Shown: one piece after another, positions 32,096-44,340 of the stretch
Numbering within the stretch: the first letter of the stretch is position 1
Layout: each line of letters begins with the position of its first letter
Assembly (NCBI RefSeq): GCF_030272615.1
Contig: NC_081406.1
Location: 476,188,900-476,252,899, forward strand
Origin: Cryptomeria japonica
Taxonomy: Eukaryota; Streptophyta; Pinopsida; Cupressales; Cupressaceae
Length of the DNA stretch: 64,000 nt
Direction: 5' to 3'
The notes under the pieces: generated by a model
What the model was told of the DNA's origin: nothing
Database searches by the model: none
What the model saw: only the letters and a program-made list of their open reading frames with translations
Translations under genes and position numbers: made by a program

Positions 32096-33534
32096 TGCAT
32101 CTTTGTTTACAAAATATGGATCGCAATCGAGGTAAAAATGGATCGTCATTCTCTATTTAATAGATAAAACCTAATAAGTGAACAACTCATAAAATAGATT
32201 CACTTGCTTCCAGGAAAAGATTATAAATTAATAATTATACAAACATAAGGCAAATGCACTATCAATTTAATTCTCTGGCTTACTAACCTTTGGCCCTCTT
32301 GAGAGCATTCTCTAGCTTTGCAAAACTCACCATGTTGATAAACCCAGGTAAAATTTAGAAAACCCTAAATCTACAGACGTCAACTAAAGCTTGGACTAGA
32401 TATGACTTGAACAAGCTACCGAACAAGAAGGGATGCCCCAGATTCTTGAACGGTTGCCTCTGGATCTTTATCTCTCACTTCATCCACATTTGTGTCTGGT
32501 AGTGTAGTCTTGAACAATTATGGAGAGTGATATGTTAAATTAGTAGTCCAAGGCTTGCTTGGAATTCAATATCCATCTCAATCTATGTCTGGAAATGAGC
32601 TTGACTAGTGTGAGAGATGCTTAAATGATTGCTAGTGGTTCTTATACATTTTCCAAAGCCCAATAAGCCTTGATTGTTGCCAGCTTCCACTAGGCAAGGA
32701 GGTATCTAGGAAGGCTAGGCTATTAAATTGCACTAATGATTTGGACGCATAACCACCAACGGATTGTAAAATTGTAGAAGAAGATTAGTTGCATATAGTG
32801 ATCTTTCCTGACCTAAAACCCTTTGAAGGGCATGAAAACACAAAGGACCACCAATTACGCTAATTCATCAGCCAATCGAATGATTAGAGTAAAACTCTCA
32901 GAACAATCGGATTCAACAACCGATCAGAATGCCCAAAATTATCTCTTTTCTAGTCTTAGTACCAATCCGAGATGATTGGTTAATCACGGGAAAAAATTGT
33001 TCCCTTGTATTTAGAGATGTTATCTTCCTCACTACCCTAATGCTAAAGGAATTGAGGATCAATCTGAGTCGTTGATTTCTTAAGTCTGTGATGAAATTAT
33101 TTTATGAATGAATAAGCCTTCTTTTTATGTGGTTTATGAAAATGACTTATTAAGGTTATGGTTTTGGAGGGTCCGAGCTATTCTAAAAGCTTCTATTTTT
33201 AGATTGTGGTCTTATGGAGGAGATGTACTCAACTAACAATTTCACTTTGAAGTGCAATGGATACCCTGAAGGGGAAGGTCAATTAGGAAAATTTTGGTGT
33301 ATTTTGCATATAATATTTTAATGCATAAGTTCAATTGGTATGATATTTAAAAAATGATGATGTTTGTGCAAATAAGGTCTCAATCAAGAAGTGATAGCTT
33401 AAAATCAACTATGCATCTAGTTATATGGTTCCAAACATGACTAAAACAAAAATTAATCAAGAAGATAATTAGGTTTTATTATCAATGACATCATGTTATG
33501 TTTGCAGTAGGTGAAGAGGGAGATAGATGTATAA

Positions 33535-33825
33535 AATAGGTAGAGTCAAGGAAGGGAGAGGAAAGGAGAGGAAAGGAGAGATGAGAGATATAAAAGAAGG
33601 GAGTGATAGCAAGAGGAGTAGAAATGGGGATAAAGAGAGGGAGAGATAAGGATAGAAAGGAGAGATAGAGAAATAAATATAACTTGATTGAGAGAGAGAG
33701 ATGTATATTGGATAGGTAAGGAGATAGAAATAGGGGAGAGAGATAGAAAGGAATATGAAGATGGAGAGGGAGATAGAGAGGAAGAGAGAGAGGGGAAGAT
33801 AAAGAGATAGAGAGAGATGACGAGA
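33535..33825. repeat. Purine-rich (GA)n low-complexity tract
   Basis: Nearly 300 bases dominated by GAGA, GGAGA and GATAGAGA on the plus strand with few pyrimidines other than T. Confidence 0.85.
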
Positions 33826-34200
33826 TAAATTAAATAAAAATTCAAAATATAACTCTTGCACAATAAATTCAAATTGTAAAAAGAAAAATAATTATAAATT
33901 ATATTATTCTAATAACTTATAATTATTATTTGTAATTTCATAAAAGTCATAAATAATTGAAAACAAATTTCAAACTTAAATCTTAATTAAAAATTAAATA
34001 GAATAAACTAAATGCAAAGTCAAAATATACGAAAAATCCAAAAATTACTTAAAAAATATTTTTGTATAAAAAATTAAATTGAAATATAATTAAATAAAAA
34101 ATCAGCTTGCTAGCCTATAGGGCCTAGTTCTAAGTTCCAGCTCTAGGTGATAATAGACTTAGTTTAGTAAGAAAGTTCATTCAAGGCCTACTATAGCAGA

Positions 34201-34360
34201 CTCATTATGTAAGTTCGTTCAATGACTGACCAATATAGAGGCAGAGGCAGTCTCATTATAGAGTAGGGCCCCACTATCAGCGATAGAGGTAATCACAATC
34301 TAACATGGCTTACTAACATGGTTTACTGATTATGTAGGTTCGATCAATGCTTGGCCAATA
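34201..34360. repeat. Direct repeat of about 33 bp
   Basis: ATTATGTARGTTCGWTCAATG followed by MYTGRCCAATA occurs at about 34204 and 34330, about 126 bases apart. Confidence 0.55.
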
Positions 34361-35833
34361 AAATAAAACTAATTGTTTTAATTTATTAGAATTGAAATAT
34401 TACTAAAATGTGTACGTAAAAATATAATTAATAGATTACAAACAATGTTAACATTAATTTAATCACAATCCAAATCCTTACCCTAAGATTTATCATATCT
34501 TGAATGATGCATTATGTACTTAGAGTATGTTCTCACACTATTTAAATTTTAGATAATCAAAATAGGATACTCTTATCCCTAAATTTTAGATAAGATTTAA
34601 ATTTTAAATAGGATATGAACATTTAGATATACATATATACACTCATTAAACAATTGTTTATGATTATAATATATATCTTTACCTGAGTAAAGATATCTAA
34701 ATGATTAAATTTATGATTGGTAATCAATTACCTATGATTTTTTTTTTTAATATTAATGTAGGGAAATTACATGAATGCTAAAATAGTTAAAATCGCAAAA
34801 TTACAATTGAACGATTTAATTAACATTGAAGTTGTATTGGCATTAATGGATTGTTTCAATCATTTTAAGTTAGAAGGGGGTAAATTATTTATATATGATT
34901 ATTTAAATCTTTTAAGGGGATTAGTTGTCCATAATGGAAGATTTATTTTCTAGACAACTTTATTAATGACTTGGTTAATTTAATGTTGTATTGGAACTTT
35001 ATTTTCAAATGTTCAATTAATTAATAATAATACAATGAATTTGTATTAGTATTAATTTAATGTATTTTCGGAACTATTTAATAATACAAGGAAATAATAT
35101 TAATAGTAAATGTGGTTAAAATTGTGATTGCCAATGGGCTATTTTATTAATATTAAAGTTGGTTTACTTATTTGTCATATTTTTACAAAGGCATGTTTAA
35201 TTTTAATGTTGGTTAATAAATATTTAATATTTTGAATAGGAATCAAATTTGTTACAAAGTAAGTATTCTATTTTTTAATTTGATTTATTTAGATAAATAA
35301 ATAATTGAGTAAATCTAATATAAACAATATATATGACAAGTAAAGTATTAATCAAATGAGAATTAGATTAGGTTGCTTAGTTTGTATAAGAGGTGATTGT
35401 GATTTGTTAATATAGTTATTATACTTTGTAGCTAGAATCTACTTGTAGTATTAAACTCTATAAATCTATTTTACAAAATTAGGATTTTGGTTGTCTTTAA
35501 AACTCATCATAATGTCCTATTTCTATAATTTGTTTATGTCAATCTTTCACCTCAAATTTGAGTCCTATTTCCTGAAATTATATCAAGATGGTATTAATTA
35601 TGATCATCGTTAATGAACCTGTTGTGCCATGTTATATTACTTTTATTCTTATTATATTTTTAATAGAAAAAAAAAAAATAATATAATACATTTGTTAATA
35701 AAATAATTTATTATTTATAAATAAAAATAATATTTAAATAATAAATAATTTACAAACAAAAATATTAGGATCAATTTTTTATATCATTTCCACAAGTACC
35801 TAATTTATTTAAGAGAAGAGCGAGGCAATTATC

Positions 35834-36031
35834 TAGTCATTTATTTAGTCATTTATTTAGATTTTTTTTATCATCTATCAATTTAGTCATTTTTATTTGT
35901 GCGATCTCACCCCATGACCAAATTAGTCATTTATTTAGTCATTCATAGCTTTCTTGTAAAAATTACTAAAATTTGGTCTCGTGACAAATTTTTGGTCACG
36001 TAGTCATTTATTGGTCATATTTCTACTAGTG
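35834..36031. mobile_element. Putative terminus of a CACTA (En/Spm-type) DNA transposon
   Basis: Read on the minus strand from 36031, the sequence starts CACTAGTAGAAATATGACC, a typical CACTA terminal inverted repeat. Inside it the subterminal motif TAGTCATT recurs (35834, 35846, 35884, 35924, 36000, with a TAGTCATTC variant at 35936), and GTGACAAATTTTTGGTCAC forms a local inverted repeat. Subterminal short repeats are the binding sites of the transposase in this superfamily. The end cuts the copia3 3' LTR. I could not find the other terminus, so the element may be internally deleted or extend an unknown distance to the left. Confidence 0.6.
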
Positions 36032-36832
36032 CATCAACATATATTTCAAAGTCAACTCAACCCTCATTACAAATTACAAAGAAATAACCTCACATGCTAC
36101 AACAATACATGCGGACCAAAACAATGTCGGCTAAGACATAGTCTGCACCTAAATCAATACTACAAATAGGAAACACCTCCAAGAATTATACCTCGAACAT
36201 CTACAACATGCTATGATCAACATGGATGTCACATAACATGAAGAACACCACTCGATCAAGAAGATCATCAATAATGATCACAATGATCAATGCAGACCAT
36301 CAAAACAAATAAAACATGATCTAGAAACATCTACAAGCAACATGAATTACCATAGAAACAACCACAACATCACCACTTACTATAGTCTTCATCATTATTA
36401 TACCGAACCTCAAGAACACACAATGAACTGATTGTCAAACTGAAAGATTCACTTGTGGACCTCCAAATCACAAACCATCTTAATTGAGGAATATATGAAT
36501 GTCCCAAATACTACCAAATTTGCAAACCACGATATTGCAATTCCAAAGCAATGCGGAGCAGAATCTAGAACACTGAACACCACTGACAGCTGGAAAACCA
36601 ACCTCAATACCAAATCTCACAACTCGATCAAATCATCATGTAGGCCACTAATTTTTTTGTTGAATCAACTAGATATACTTACCTCAAAACCCTTTAAACT
36701 GCAACAACTCATCTGCAACAAAATGATCAAACCAACTCATCGAATCTAACTGCAACACCGAAACACATAGAAGAATATGTTGACATCAATGACAACACAT
36801 CATTCCAGCAAACTTCTCAACAACATCCAACA
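36032..36832 (-). repeat. copia3 3' LTR, truncated
   Basis: Aligns with the 41900-42703 part of the complete LTR (for example CATCCAACA at the end and CACCTCCAAGAATTAT inside). The remaining ~550 bases are missing beyond the CACTA-like end at 36031. Confidence 0.88.
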
Positions 36833-37103
36833 ATCTCCACCTTTGGTGTTGATGGCAACTTATGAATGTAAAAAATAATTAATATAAAGAGAGAAATCAA
36901 TGACCAACAATCTCCCCATAACTCTTAGCAATCTCCCCTTGAGTTTATGCACACAACTCATCATAAGACTCTCTCCCCCATAGGGTGTTTCACATGACTC
37001 TCTCCCCATTTGACATTAATACAAATGGATTATAATAGAAACATTATTCTCTCCCCCTTAGAACAAATTTGAATACCTAAACCACAACACTGACTACTCC
37101 CCT
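36833..37103 (-). promoter_or_regulatory. Multiplied polypurine tracts of copia3
   Basis: On the coding strand AAAGGTGGAGAT abuts the 3' LTR. Complements of GGGGAGA-type tracts recur at 36908, 36929, 36969, 36997, 37048 and 37093, at least six extra copies within 270 bases. Confidence 0.75.
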
Positions 37104-37182
37104 TGAGTAGCAGCCTCACTCATCAATCTGAATCACAAGATATCTCTATGAAGTCCACTGGACTAATGCAACTCCTTGCATA

Positions 37183-37800
37183 TTATTTCTCATCAGAAGG
37201 GGCGTTGACCCCTAGCTTCTCTCTAAGATACTCAAATGTATCTTTAGGCAAAGGCTTCATGAACACATTTGCAATATGTTCCTTTGTAGATACATACTCC
37301 AATCTAACTTCCTTCTCATTCACCTTCTCTCTCAAGAAATGAAACTTGATTGATATGTGCTTGGTCTTTGAGTGAAACAATAGATTCTTAGAAATGTTAA
37401 TAGCACTTGAATTTTCACAATATATAGCAATAGGATCATCATAAATAAATTTAATATCCTTCAACATCTGCTTCATCCATGTCACCTATGTACAATTGCT
37501 AGCTCCAACAATTCATTCAGCTTCTACACTAGATAAAGAAATAGCATTTTGCTTCTTGCTCATCCATGAAACCAATCTCTTTCCCAATAAAAATGCCCCA
37601 CCACTAGTACTCTTTCTGTCATCCATATCACCTACCCAATCAGCATTAGTAAACGAACTCAAAGTAAAATCTTCATCTTTAGGATACCACAAACCAAAAT
37701 CAACTGTCCCTTTCAAATATCTAAATATTCTTTTCACAATGACAACATGAGATTCCTTAGGATCAGCTTGAAATCTAGCAATAAGACAAATAACATTCAT
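37183..37800 (-). pseudogene. copia3 RNase H, degenerate
   Basis: RNase H digests the RNA strand during reverse transcription. Landmarks: RIFRYLKGTVDFGLWYPKD, FTNADWVGDMDDRKS (catalytic Asp in NADW kept), SKKQNAISLSSVEAE, IYCENSSAINISKN and a C-terminal HIANVFMKPLPKDTF, ending at 37183 after APSDEK. The segment GECTNCT... region between 37485 and 37513 has a stop where copia2 has Trp. It is the same domain order as in copia1 and copia2. Confidence 0.88.
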
Positions 37801-38901
37801 AATATCTAGTCTAGTCTAAGTCAAATACAACAATCCATGAATCATAGATCTGTATCTAGTCTGATTTTCTTTTAGAGAATCATCATCCTTTGTCAGCTTA
37901 CATCTGGTCACCATAGGAGTACCAACTAGCTTTGCATCATCTAATCCAAACATCTTCAACAATTCCTTCGCATACTTAGACTGTGATATGAAAATACCTT
38001 TATCAAACTAAGTATTTGTAATCCCAAAAATAATTTCATCTCACCAATCATAGACATCTCAAACTCATTTTGCATATCATCAACAAACTTCTTGCACAAA
38101 CCATCATTTCCACCAAAAATAATGTCATCAACAAAAACTTCAACAATCTAGATGTTATCATTATCAATCCTAAAGTACATATTACTATCAACAATACCTT
38201 TATTGAATTCAATCTTCATCAAATATTTATCCAATTTTTCATTCCAAGCTCTTGGGGCTTGCTTCAATCCATACAGTGCTTTCTTCAATATGTAAACCGT
38301 ATTTTTCTCATCTATCAACTGAAAAACTATCTGGTTGCTCAATATAGTCTTCTTCTTCCAACTCACCATTAAGAAAGGTTAACTTGAAATCCATCTGTTC
38401 CACTTTAAATTCTTCGTAAGCAACATAATAAATAAATAGTCCAACAACTTCAATTCTAGCTACCAAAGAAAAAGTCTCCTCAAAATCTATGCCTTCTATC
38501 TGAAAATAACCCTTACAAACAAGTCTTGCTTTATTCTTAACAACTTCGCCTTGTTCATTCAATTTATTCCAAAACACTCATTAAGTTCCAATTACATTTT
38601 TATCCTTATGTGTAGGAACAAGAATCCATGTATTATTCTTTTCAATCTAATTCAACTCTTCTTCCATTTCTTTAACCCAATTTTCATCTATTCAAGCTTC
38701 ATCAACATCCTTAGGTTCAATCTTAGAAATCAAGCAATACTCTTCAACAATTCTTCTCCTAGTCATCAAACCTCTATTCTTATCACCTATGATCTGATTC
38801 TCTAAATGATTCAACCTTACATACCTAGGATTCTTAGGATTTAATTGATTTTCACTCTTGACCTCTTTAATTTTCACTAGCACTTGTACCTTCTCCTTCA
38901 T
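37801..38901 (-). pseudogene. copia3 reverse transcriptase, degenerate
   Basis: Starts with a NPRYVRLNHLENQIIGDKNRG-like linker (shortened here in description; equivalent to that in copia1), then [59 protein letters not shown] and LYGLKQAPRAWNEKL. The catalytic FVDD block is expected near 38130, where the complementary strand reads CATCAACAAAAACTTC. At least two frame changes (near 38370 and 38150) and several stops separate the blocks. Trp and Gln codons are replaced by stops at several places where copia1 and copia2 keep sense codons. Confidence 0.85.
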
Positions 38902-39079
38902 TCTTAGGCTTTTTCAGAGCAATCTAAATTTTATTCTAGGTGTACACTTCCTTTTCTTTATCTGCACTAACATCCTAATCATCTTATTCATATCTGCAAG
39001 ATCTAATTTTTCTCACATTTCCTTCATCAACCTTCACATTATCACTTTCAACTATCTTTATTAGTCTCTTATTGTAATA

Positions 39080-39950
39080 CTAGTAGGCCTTACTCTTAGT
39101 AGAATAACTAAGAATTATTCGTTCATCACATCCAGCATCAAACTTCCCTAGATCTTCATCTCTTCTGATATAACATTTACTGCCAACAATTCTAAAATAT
39201 CTAATTGTAGGAGCATGACCAAACCATATCTCATAAGCAGTCTTACCGGTATCACCTTTGATATGCACCTAGTTCAAAGTGTATACCACAGTGCTCACAC
39301 CTTCTCTCCAATAGATATGTGGAACATTTCCTTCAATCATCATTGTCATTGTAGCTTCCTAAACTATTCTATTCTTCCTCTCTACAACACCATTATGTTG
39401 AGGGGTCCATGGAGCAGATAAGTGTCTCTTCACCCCATGCTCTTCACAAAAATAATTTAACTCATCGAAAGTAAATTCACCACCTCTGTCAGATCTTAGA
39501 CACTTCAACTTCAGTCCAGTCTCTATCTCAACCGTAGCTTTGAAAATCTTGAACTTCTCCAACACTTTAGATCTCTCCCTTAAGAAAGTAACCCACATCA
39601 TCCTTGAATAGTCATCAATCAACAACATGAAATACCTGCCACCCTGCAAGCTTCTCATTCTGGAAGGACCACACAGATCAGTATGCACAAGATCCAATAT
39701 CCCATTAGAAGTATATATATATATTTTTTAAAGTAACTATTTTCTGCTTCCCTAACTGACATTCCTTAGATACCCTAGATTAGTAGGCTTTACCAACTTA
39801 GGAGGATCTCTTACTGCTTGAGTAAAACTTATCTTAACCATGCAATCAAAATTTACATGACACATCCATCTATGCCACAACCAACTTTCATTAACCTATT
39901 AAATCAAACAACTTTTATCACCAACATTCAAGTGAAAGATATTACCTTTA
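39080..39950 (-). pseudogene. copia3 integrase, partly intact
   Basis: The integrase core is open from 39697 to 39359 and keeps all three catalytic positions: LVHTDLCGP, LRSDRGGEF and GVVERKN. A stop at 39359 and others follow. The C-terminal region (39268-39080) has GDTGKTAYEIWFGHAP and GKFDAGCDERIILSYS; the usual SDEGIFLGYS is altered. Upstream, the GAG-pre-integrase zinc residues lie between about 39930 and 39700 but are broken by stops and a short AT-repeat insertion near 39710-39728. Confidence 0.88.
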
Positions 39951-40042
39951 GTCTTTGTACCTGATGCAATCTCAATTCCGGAGCTACTCAAGATCTTACA
40001 TTTTCCATTCTTGAATTGCAAGTTATATCCCTTATCAACCAT

Positions 40043-41294
40043 CTATCTAGCACTCAAAAGATTATTCTTTAGACTTTGAACATATAAGACATTATCAATG
40101 TTATGCTTACCATCAAGAGAAATAGAACCTCTACTATGAATTATACCAGCCTTATCATCTCCAAACCTTACTACACCACCATCATACTTTTCCATACTCA
40201 CAAACTTACTCTTATCACATGTCATATGATGAGAGAAACCACTATCAATAACCCATTCATCTTTCTCTTCATTAATGCAGCTAATAGAATCAACAGTCAC
40301 TGGATCATCTTCCTTGATAGCAATGAACACCCATTCATCTCCAAAATTTCCCTTCTTAGACTCATCATCTATCACACCTTCATCAATAGAAAAATAGCAC
40401 TTCTTATCTTTAGGCTTATATGGCTTCAATGGCTTCTTAGAAACTCTTTCTGGACACCTTGAGGCAAAATGTCCTATCTTATTACATAAAAAACATTTAA
40501 GAGGAAACTTCCCTTCATACTTACCAATGCATTTAGGCAATTTTTTGGCAATCAGAGCTTCAAGCTCTCTCTCTTCTTCTTAAAGCTCTCTCATATCCTT
40601 CTCATATCTAGACACCCTTGTAGAACTTTCTCCTAGATCAAATTTATGCTTCCTAGATACAGTAGCTTTGAATGTAGGTTTATATTTAGGAACAATTTCT
40701 CCAAACTTGCTCAACTCAAAAGTAGCAAGCTTTCCAATCAACATGTCTCTAGTCACATCTGTCACAGTCCAAATCTCTTCAATAGAAACAACTTTGTGCT
40801 TGTAAGGAGGAAAGGATCTCAATACTTTAGCAACAATCTCAGACTATTCGAACACTCCATCGACACATCTGATGTTCAACACCAACTCATTCACTTTTTG
40901 CATAAAGGAGGTAATGTTCTCATCTTCGCCCATCTTCAGCATCTCATATTTTCCCTTTAATATCTGTAGCTTAGCAAATTTCACATGGTTGGCACCTTCA
41001 TACAAAGTCTCTAGATTCTTCCATATCTCATGAGCAATCTATAAATCCATCACATTAGTCATCTCATAATTAGATAAGGCACTCAACAATACTTCCTTAG
41101 CTCTAATATTTAATTCATCTTCCTTTATCTCATCTAGAGCTATAGGACCATTTTGAGGAGAATTATACACATTCTTAGTAATCTTCCAATAGTCTTCACT
41201 AATGCATCTCAAATGACATTCCATTCAGTTCTTCCAGAGTGTAATTTATTCCATCAAATCTCGGACTATCCTTTTTGAAAGAAAAGGTTGCCAT
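40043..41294 (-). pseudogene. copia3 gag and protease, degenerate
   Basis: The ATG at 41294 opens MATFSFKKDSPRFDGINY, the usual copia gag start; a frame change follows within about 30 codons. Core segments follow at 41224-41039 and 40822-40580. The zinc knuckle CFLCNKIGHFASRC is an intact C-x2-C-x4-H-x4-C, unlike in copia1 and copia2. The protease site reads WVIDSGFSHHM, which keeps the D-S-G triad (the usual DSGCSHHM has Cys after Gly). The frame ends at 40043 after LKNNLLSAR, where relatives continue with QLV. Stops near 40850 and 40575 also interrupt it. Confidence 0.88.
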
Positions 41295-41336
41295 CTTGGA
41301 TCACCTCAAGCGATCAAGCTTCTTTTGGAGGATCTA

Positions 41337-41348
41337 GCTCTGATACCA
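41337..41348 (-). promoter_or_regulatory. copia3 primer-binding site
   Basis: The coding strand reads TGGTATCAGAGC two bases after the LTR end (CCAACA), complementary to initiator methionine tRNA as in copia1 and copia2. Confidence 0.94.
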
Positions 41349-41350
41349 AC

Positions 41351-42703
41351 TGTTGGCAACAATGCAAGAAATTGAGGGGGGGGTGAATAAGTTTGCTCAT
41401 GAATTCTACACAACTCAAACTTAAATTCAGATATGATAATTAAAAATGAAAGCACAAATCAACACCACCTCAATAACACACATAACACCAAGATTTTTGA
41501 CATGGAAAACCCAGTTAAGGGAAAAACCACAGTGGGAACCTACCCACAATGAGATGATACCATGTTAGGAGTAAGTGAAATGTTACAATGGGGAATGCAT
41601 GTGCATTTAGGCACATTGCCTAGATTTCACTGCTCAAATCATAAAACAAGAAGGTCTACAACCCTTGGGAAGGCTCACTACCTTACAAAAAAAATTTGGA
41701 TTACATCTAGAGAATCATGAACAGATGAAATAACATCTCCATATGCCTGGTTTTAGTTCTAGTTAAGCACATAACACAAAATATACTCTTTCACACTACT
41801 TCACACTTCTTCGCACTTCTCCTCTACTACTGAAATATCAAATCATTGTTTGCACATGCATATACATCTCTCAAATAAATATTACATATATTTGTACAAA
41901 TCATCAATGAATATTTCAAGGTCAACTCCACCCTCATCACAAATTACAAAGCAATAACCTCACATGCTACAAAAATACATGCAGACCAAAACAATGTCGA
42001 CTAAGACATAGTATGGACCTAAATAAATACCGCAAACAAGAAACACCTCCAAGAATTATGCCTCAAACATTTGCAACACACTACGATCAACATGAATGTC
42101 ACATAACACGAAGAACACCACCAGCTCAAGAAAATAATCAATAAAGCACACAACGATCAATGCAGACCATCAACACAAATAGAACACAATCTAGAAACAT
42201 TCACAAGAAATGTGAATTACCACAGAAACAACTGCATCATCACCACTTACTATAATCTTCATCATCATTATACCGAACCTCAAGAACACACACTGAACTG
42301 ACTATCAAACTGAAATATTCACTCGTAGACCTCCAATTCATGAACCATTTGAATTGAGGACACATATGAATGTCCCAAACACTGCCAAATTTGCAAACCA
42401 AGATATTGGAACTCCAAAGAAAAGTGGAGAAGAATCTAGAACACTAAGCATCATTGACAATTGGAAAACTAACCTCAATACAGGATCTTACAATTCAATC
42501 AAATCATCATGTGGACCAATGAAAGTTTCACTAAATCAACTAGATATAATTATCTCAAAACCCATTAAACCGCAATAGCTCATTTGCAGCACAATGATCA
42601 AATCAACTCATCCAATTTGACTGCAACACTAGAATACACAGAAGAATATGTTGATATCAATGACAACACATCATTCTTGCAAACTTCTCAACAATATCCA
42701 ACA
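41351..42703 (-). repeat. copia3 5' LTR (1353 bp)
   Basis: Coding-strand ends TGTTGGATATTG...TTGCCAACA. The part from about 41900 on is repeated at 36032-36832. Near the primer-binding-site end it carries a run of eight C (coding strand) in the context TTCACCCCCCCC, like the copia1 and copia2 LTRs. Confidence 0.9.
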
Positions 42704-42713
42704 TTTTTTTATG

Positions 42714-44340
42714 GTCTCTTAAATCAACATACATGACTTCTCCTAATATTATGGAATGGGGAGAGTGTCAAACCTTCCATCCTTTGACACCTTAGATAGG
42801 TTTTCACTATTAGATGTGTCCTTCCTTTTTACTTTTTTAGGGTAAAAAACATCACAGTGTGGTTCTCACTAAAAGACCCATGATTTCTTTTTATTTTCAT
42901 ATTTTTGTGGCTATAACATTTGACACCCTCTCCAAAGTACACCATGTTGTTGAGTTCAATGGTGTATCTCTCTTTATGGTCCCAAAGAGGGATATCATAT
43001 CCTATTCCAAGGTAATCAATGAAGGCCTCGTCATTTTGGAATGTGTCAACTTGTGGAGGTCCTTGTTGGTCCCAGTCAATGAGTTGAGGGTTAAACAGGG
43101 GAAGGTGATTGGTATGTTCAAAGTTGAAATGTGTAAGGGTAAAGACACAAGAGTCTTCAGGTATTTTAATTAAGTCATCAAGGTCATCACTAGTACTATC
43201 CCCATCCATCTCGATCTTAAGAGAATCTAAATCGACATCACTAGAAGAACACTTAGCAGCAAGATTTCTCACTTTTCATGGTTTTTGCCTAAAGCCTCGA
43301 GACATGGAGTGTTTAGGATCTTAGAAAGTCTTTATCCATAATTCACCACTATCTTTCTTATCTTGGGGTATAAAATCTAAAAATTCTTGTCCAACTTTGA
43401 ATAGTTCTCTAAACTTTTCTTCCTCAACAGGTTCGCCAAGTTCTTTCAAGGTTTCTGCAAGATCACGGTAACTAGATGATTTGTCAAAACCCCATTCCCA
43501 TTAATTTGAATTTATAGAATAACATCATTTCTTATGTTGGCCATTAGTGGAAGAGAAATAACTAAGTTGCAATTTTGCTTAGGAATCAAGAACACGTAAC
43601 CTTAATGGTGCAAAACCAAGTCCCTTAGTTCTCTACTACTTTTGTACTAATTCAGGTTATAATGCTTCCATGATGCCTTTCATTTGTAGGCCAAGAGGAC
43701 CTTTTCGATCATATCACATCTTTTACAAAAAATTGAAACCTTTTCCTAATTTTCAAATGGTATTGTGATGTGGTCTTGATTAGGTTATTCTTTTGGTTCT
43801 TTGTAAAGCATCTTGTATATATCTTCTTCCATTTCACCCCATCTTTTGAAAGTGGTGAGATCCCATTTTATGATGATTGTTGATATCTTCTTTGAAGGAT
43901 GTGGTCTATAATAAATTTTGGAACAGTCCATTAATTTCCTTAGATACATGGTTTTATTTAGATTGTATTCTCCCATGCATTTGTCTTTGAATTTCCCTTT
44001 GAGCTCTGCTTGCTTTGAAGTGGATGCTTTGAGTGATTCAGGATCAATATATGTTTAAGATGGATTAGCTTTATGATTTATAGGGACTATTTTTTCAAGT
44101 CTTGTTTGAATATTATTACAATACATGTATGGATTTGGATCACCCTTAACTGTGACTTTGGTTCCATTATGTGGGAACTTGATATATTGATGGTAAGTTG
44201 AAGGCACTACTTTCATTTCATGTATTCAAGGTCATCCCAAAATTATACTATATGTGAGATCAAGAACAAGGACTTGGCAACCACATCCTTTGTTATTGGC
44301 CCAATTCAGAGAGGTAAAGTGACTATTCCTTTAAGGAGCA
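42714..44340 (-). pseudogene. gypsy2 protease-RT linker region, degenerate
   Basis: The best stretch (43272-42829) matches the gypsy1 6605-6243 block: LIDWDQQGPPQVDTFQNDEA against LIEWNQPNPPCLDLFQNDEA, and SFSENHTV against SSENHTV. Upstream, GEYNLNKTMY (43976 on) matches the GEYNLSQLF stretch of gypsy1, and HDRK-type G-patch residues are too broken to call. Frequent stops and at least one frame change. It has no known catalytic role; it links protease and RT in the polyprotein. Confidence 0.75.

Larger units (their letters stand above)
32096..35833. other. No recognisable gene; AT-rich, low-complexity stretches
   Basis: About 3.7 kb without a conserved coding region. It contains a purine-rich GA tract (33535-33825), a short direct repeat (34201-34360) and very AT-rich DNA from 34380 on. 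The two minus-strand open frames over the GA tract are artefacts of the pyrimidine-rich complement. Part of it may be the body of the CACTA-like element that ends at 36031. Confidence 0.55.
36032..42703 (-). mobile_element. Ty1/copia LTR retrotransposon copia3 (3' LTR truncated)
   Basis: On the minus strand: 5' LTR 41351-42703, primer-binding site, gag, protease, integrase, RT, RNase H, a cluster of polypurine tracts and a partial 3' LTR. It is a different family from copia1 and copia2: the internal proteins are related, but the LTRs are not. Many stops and frame changes show it is inactive. It is inserted in gypsy2, whose sequence begins immediately right of 42703. The left end is cut by the CACTA-like terminus, so no target duplication can be checked. 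Confidence 0.92.

Noticed and set aside
33496-33872. Two overlapping minus-strand open frames of 108-121 codons, Ser/Leu/Tyr-rich.
   Set aside because: Translations of the complement of the GA-rich tract; composition artefact.
34538-34560. A CACTA string that could have been the left end of the CACTA-like element.
   Set aside because: The sequence after it (TTTAAATTTTAG) does not resemble the inverted complement of the 36031 end, and no copia3 LTR sequence lies to its left.
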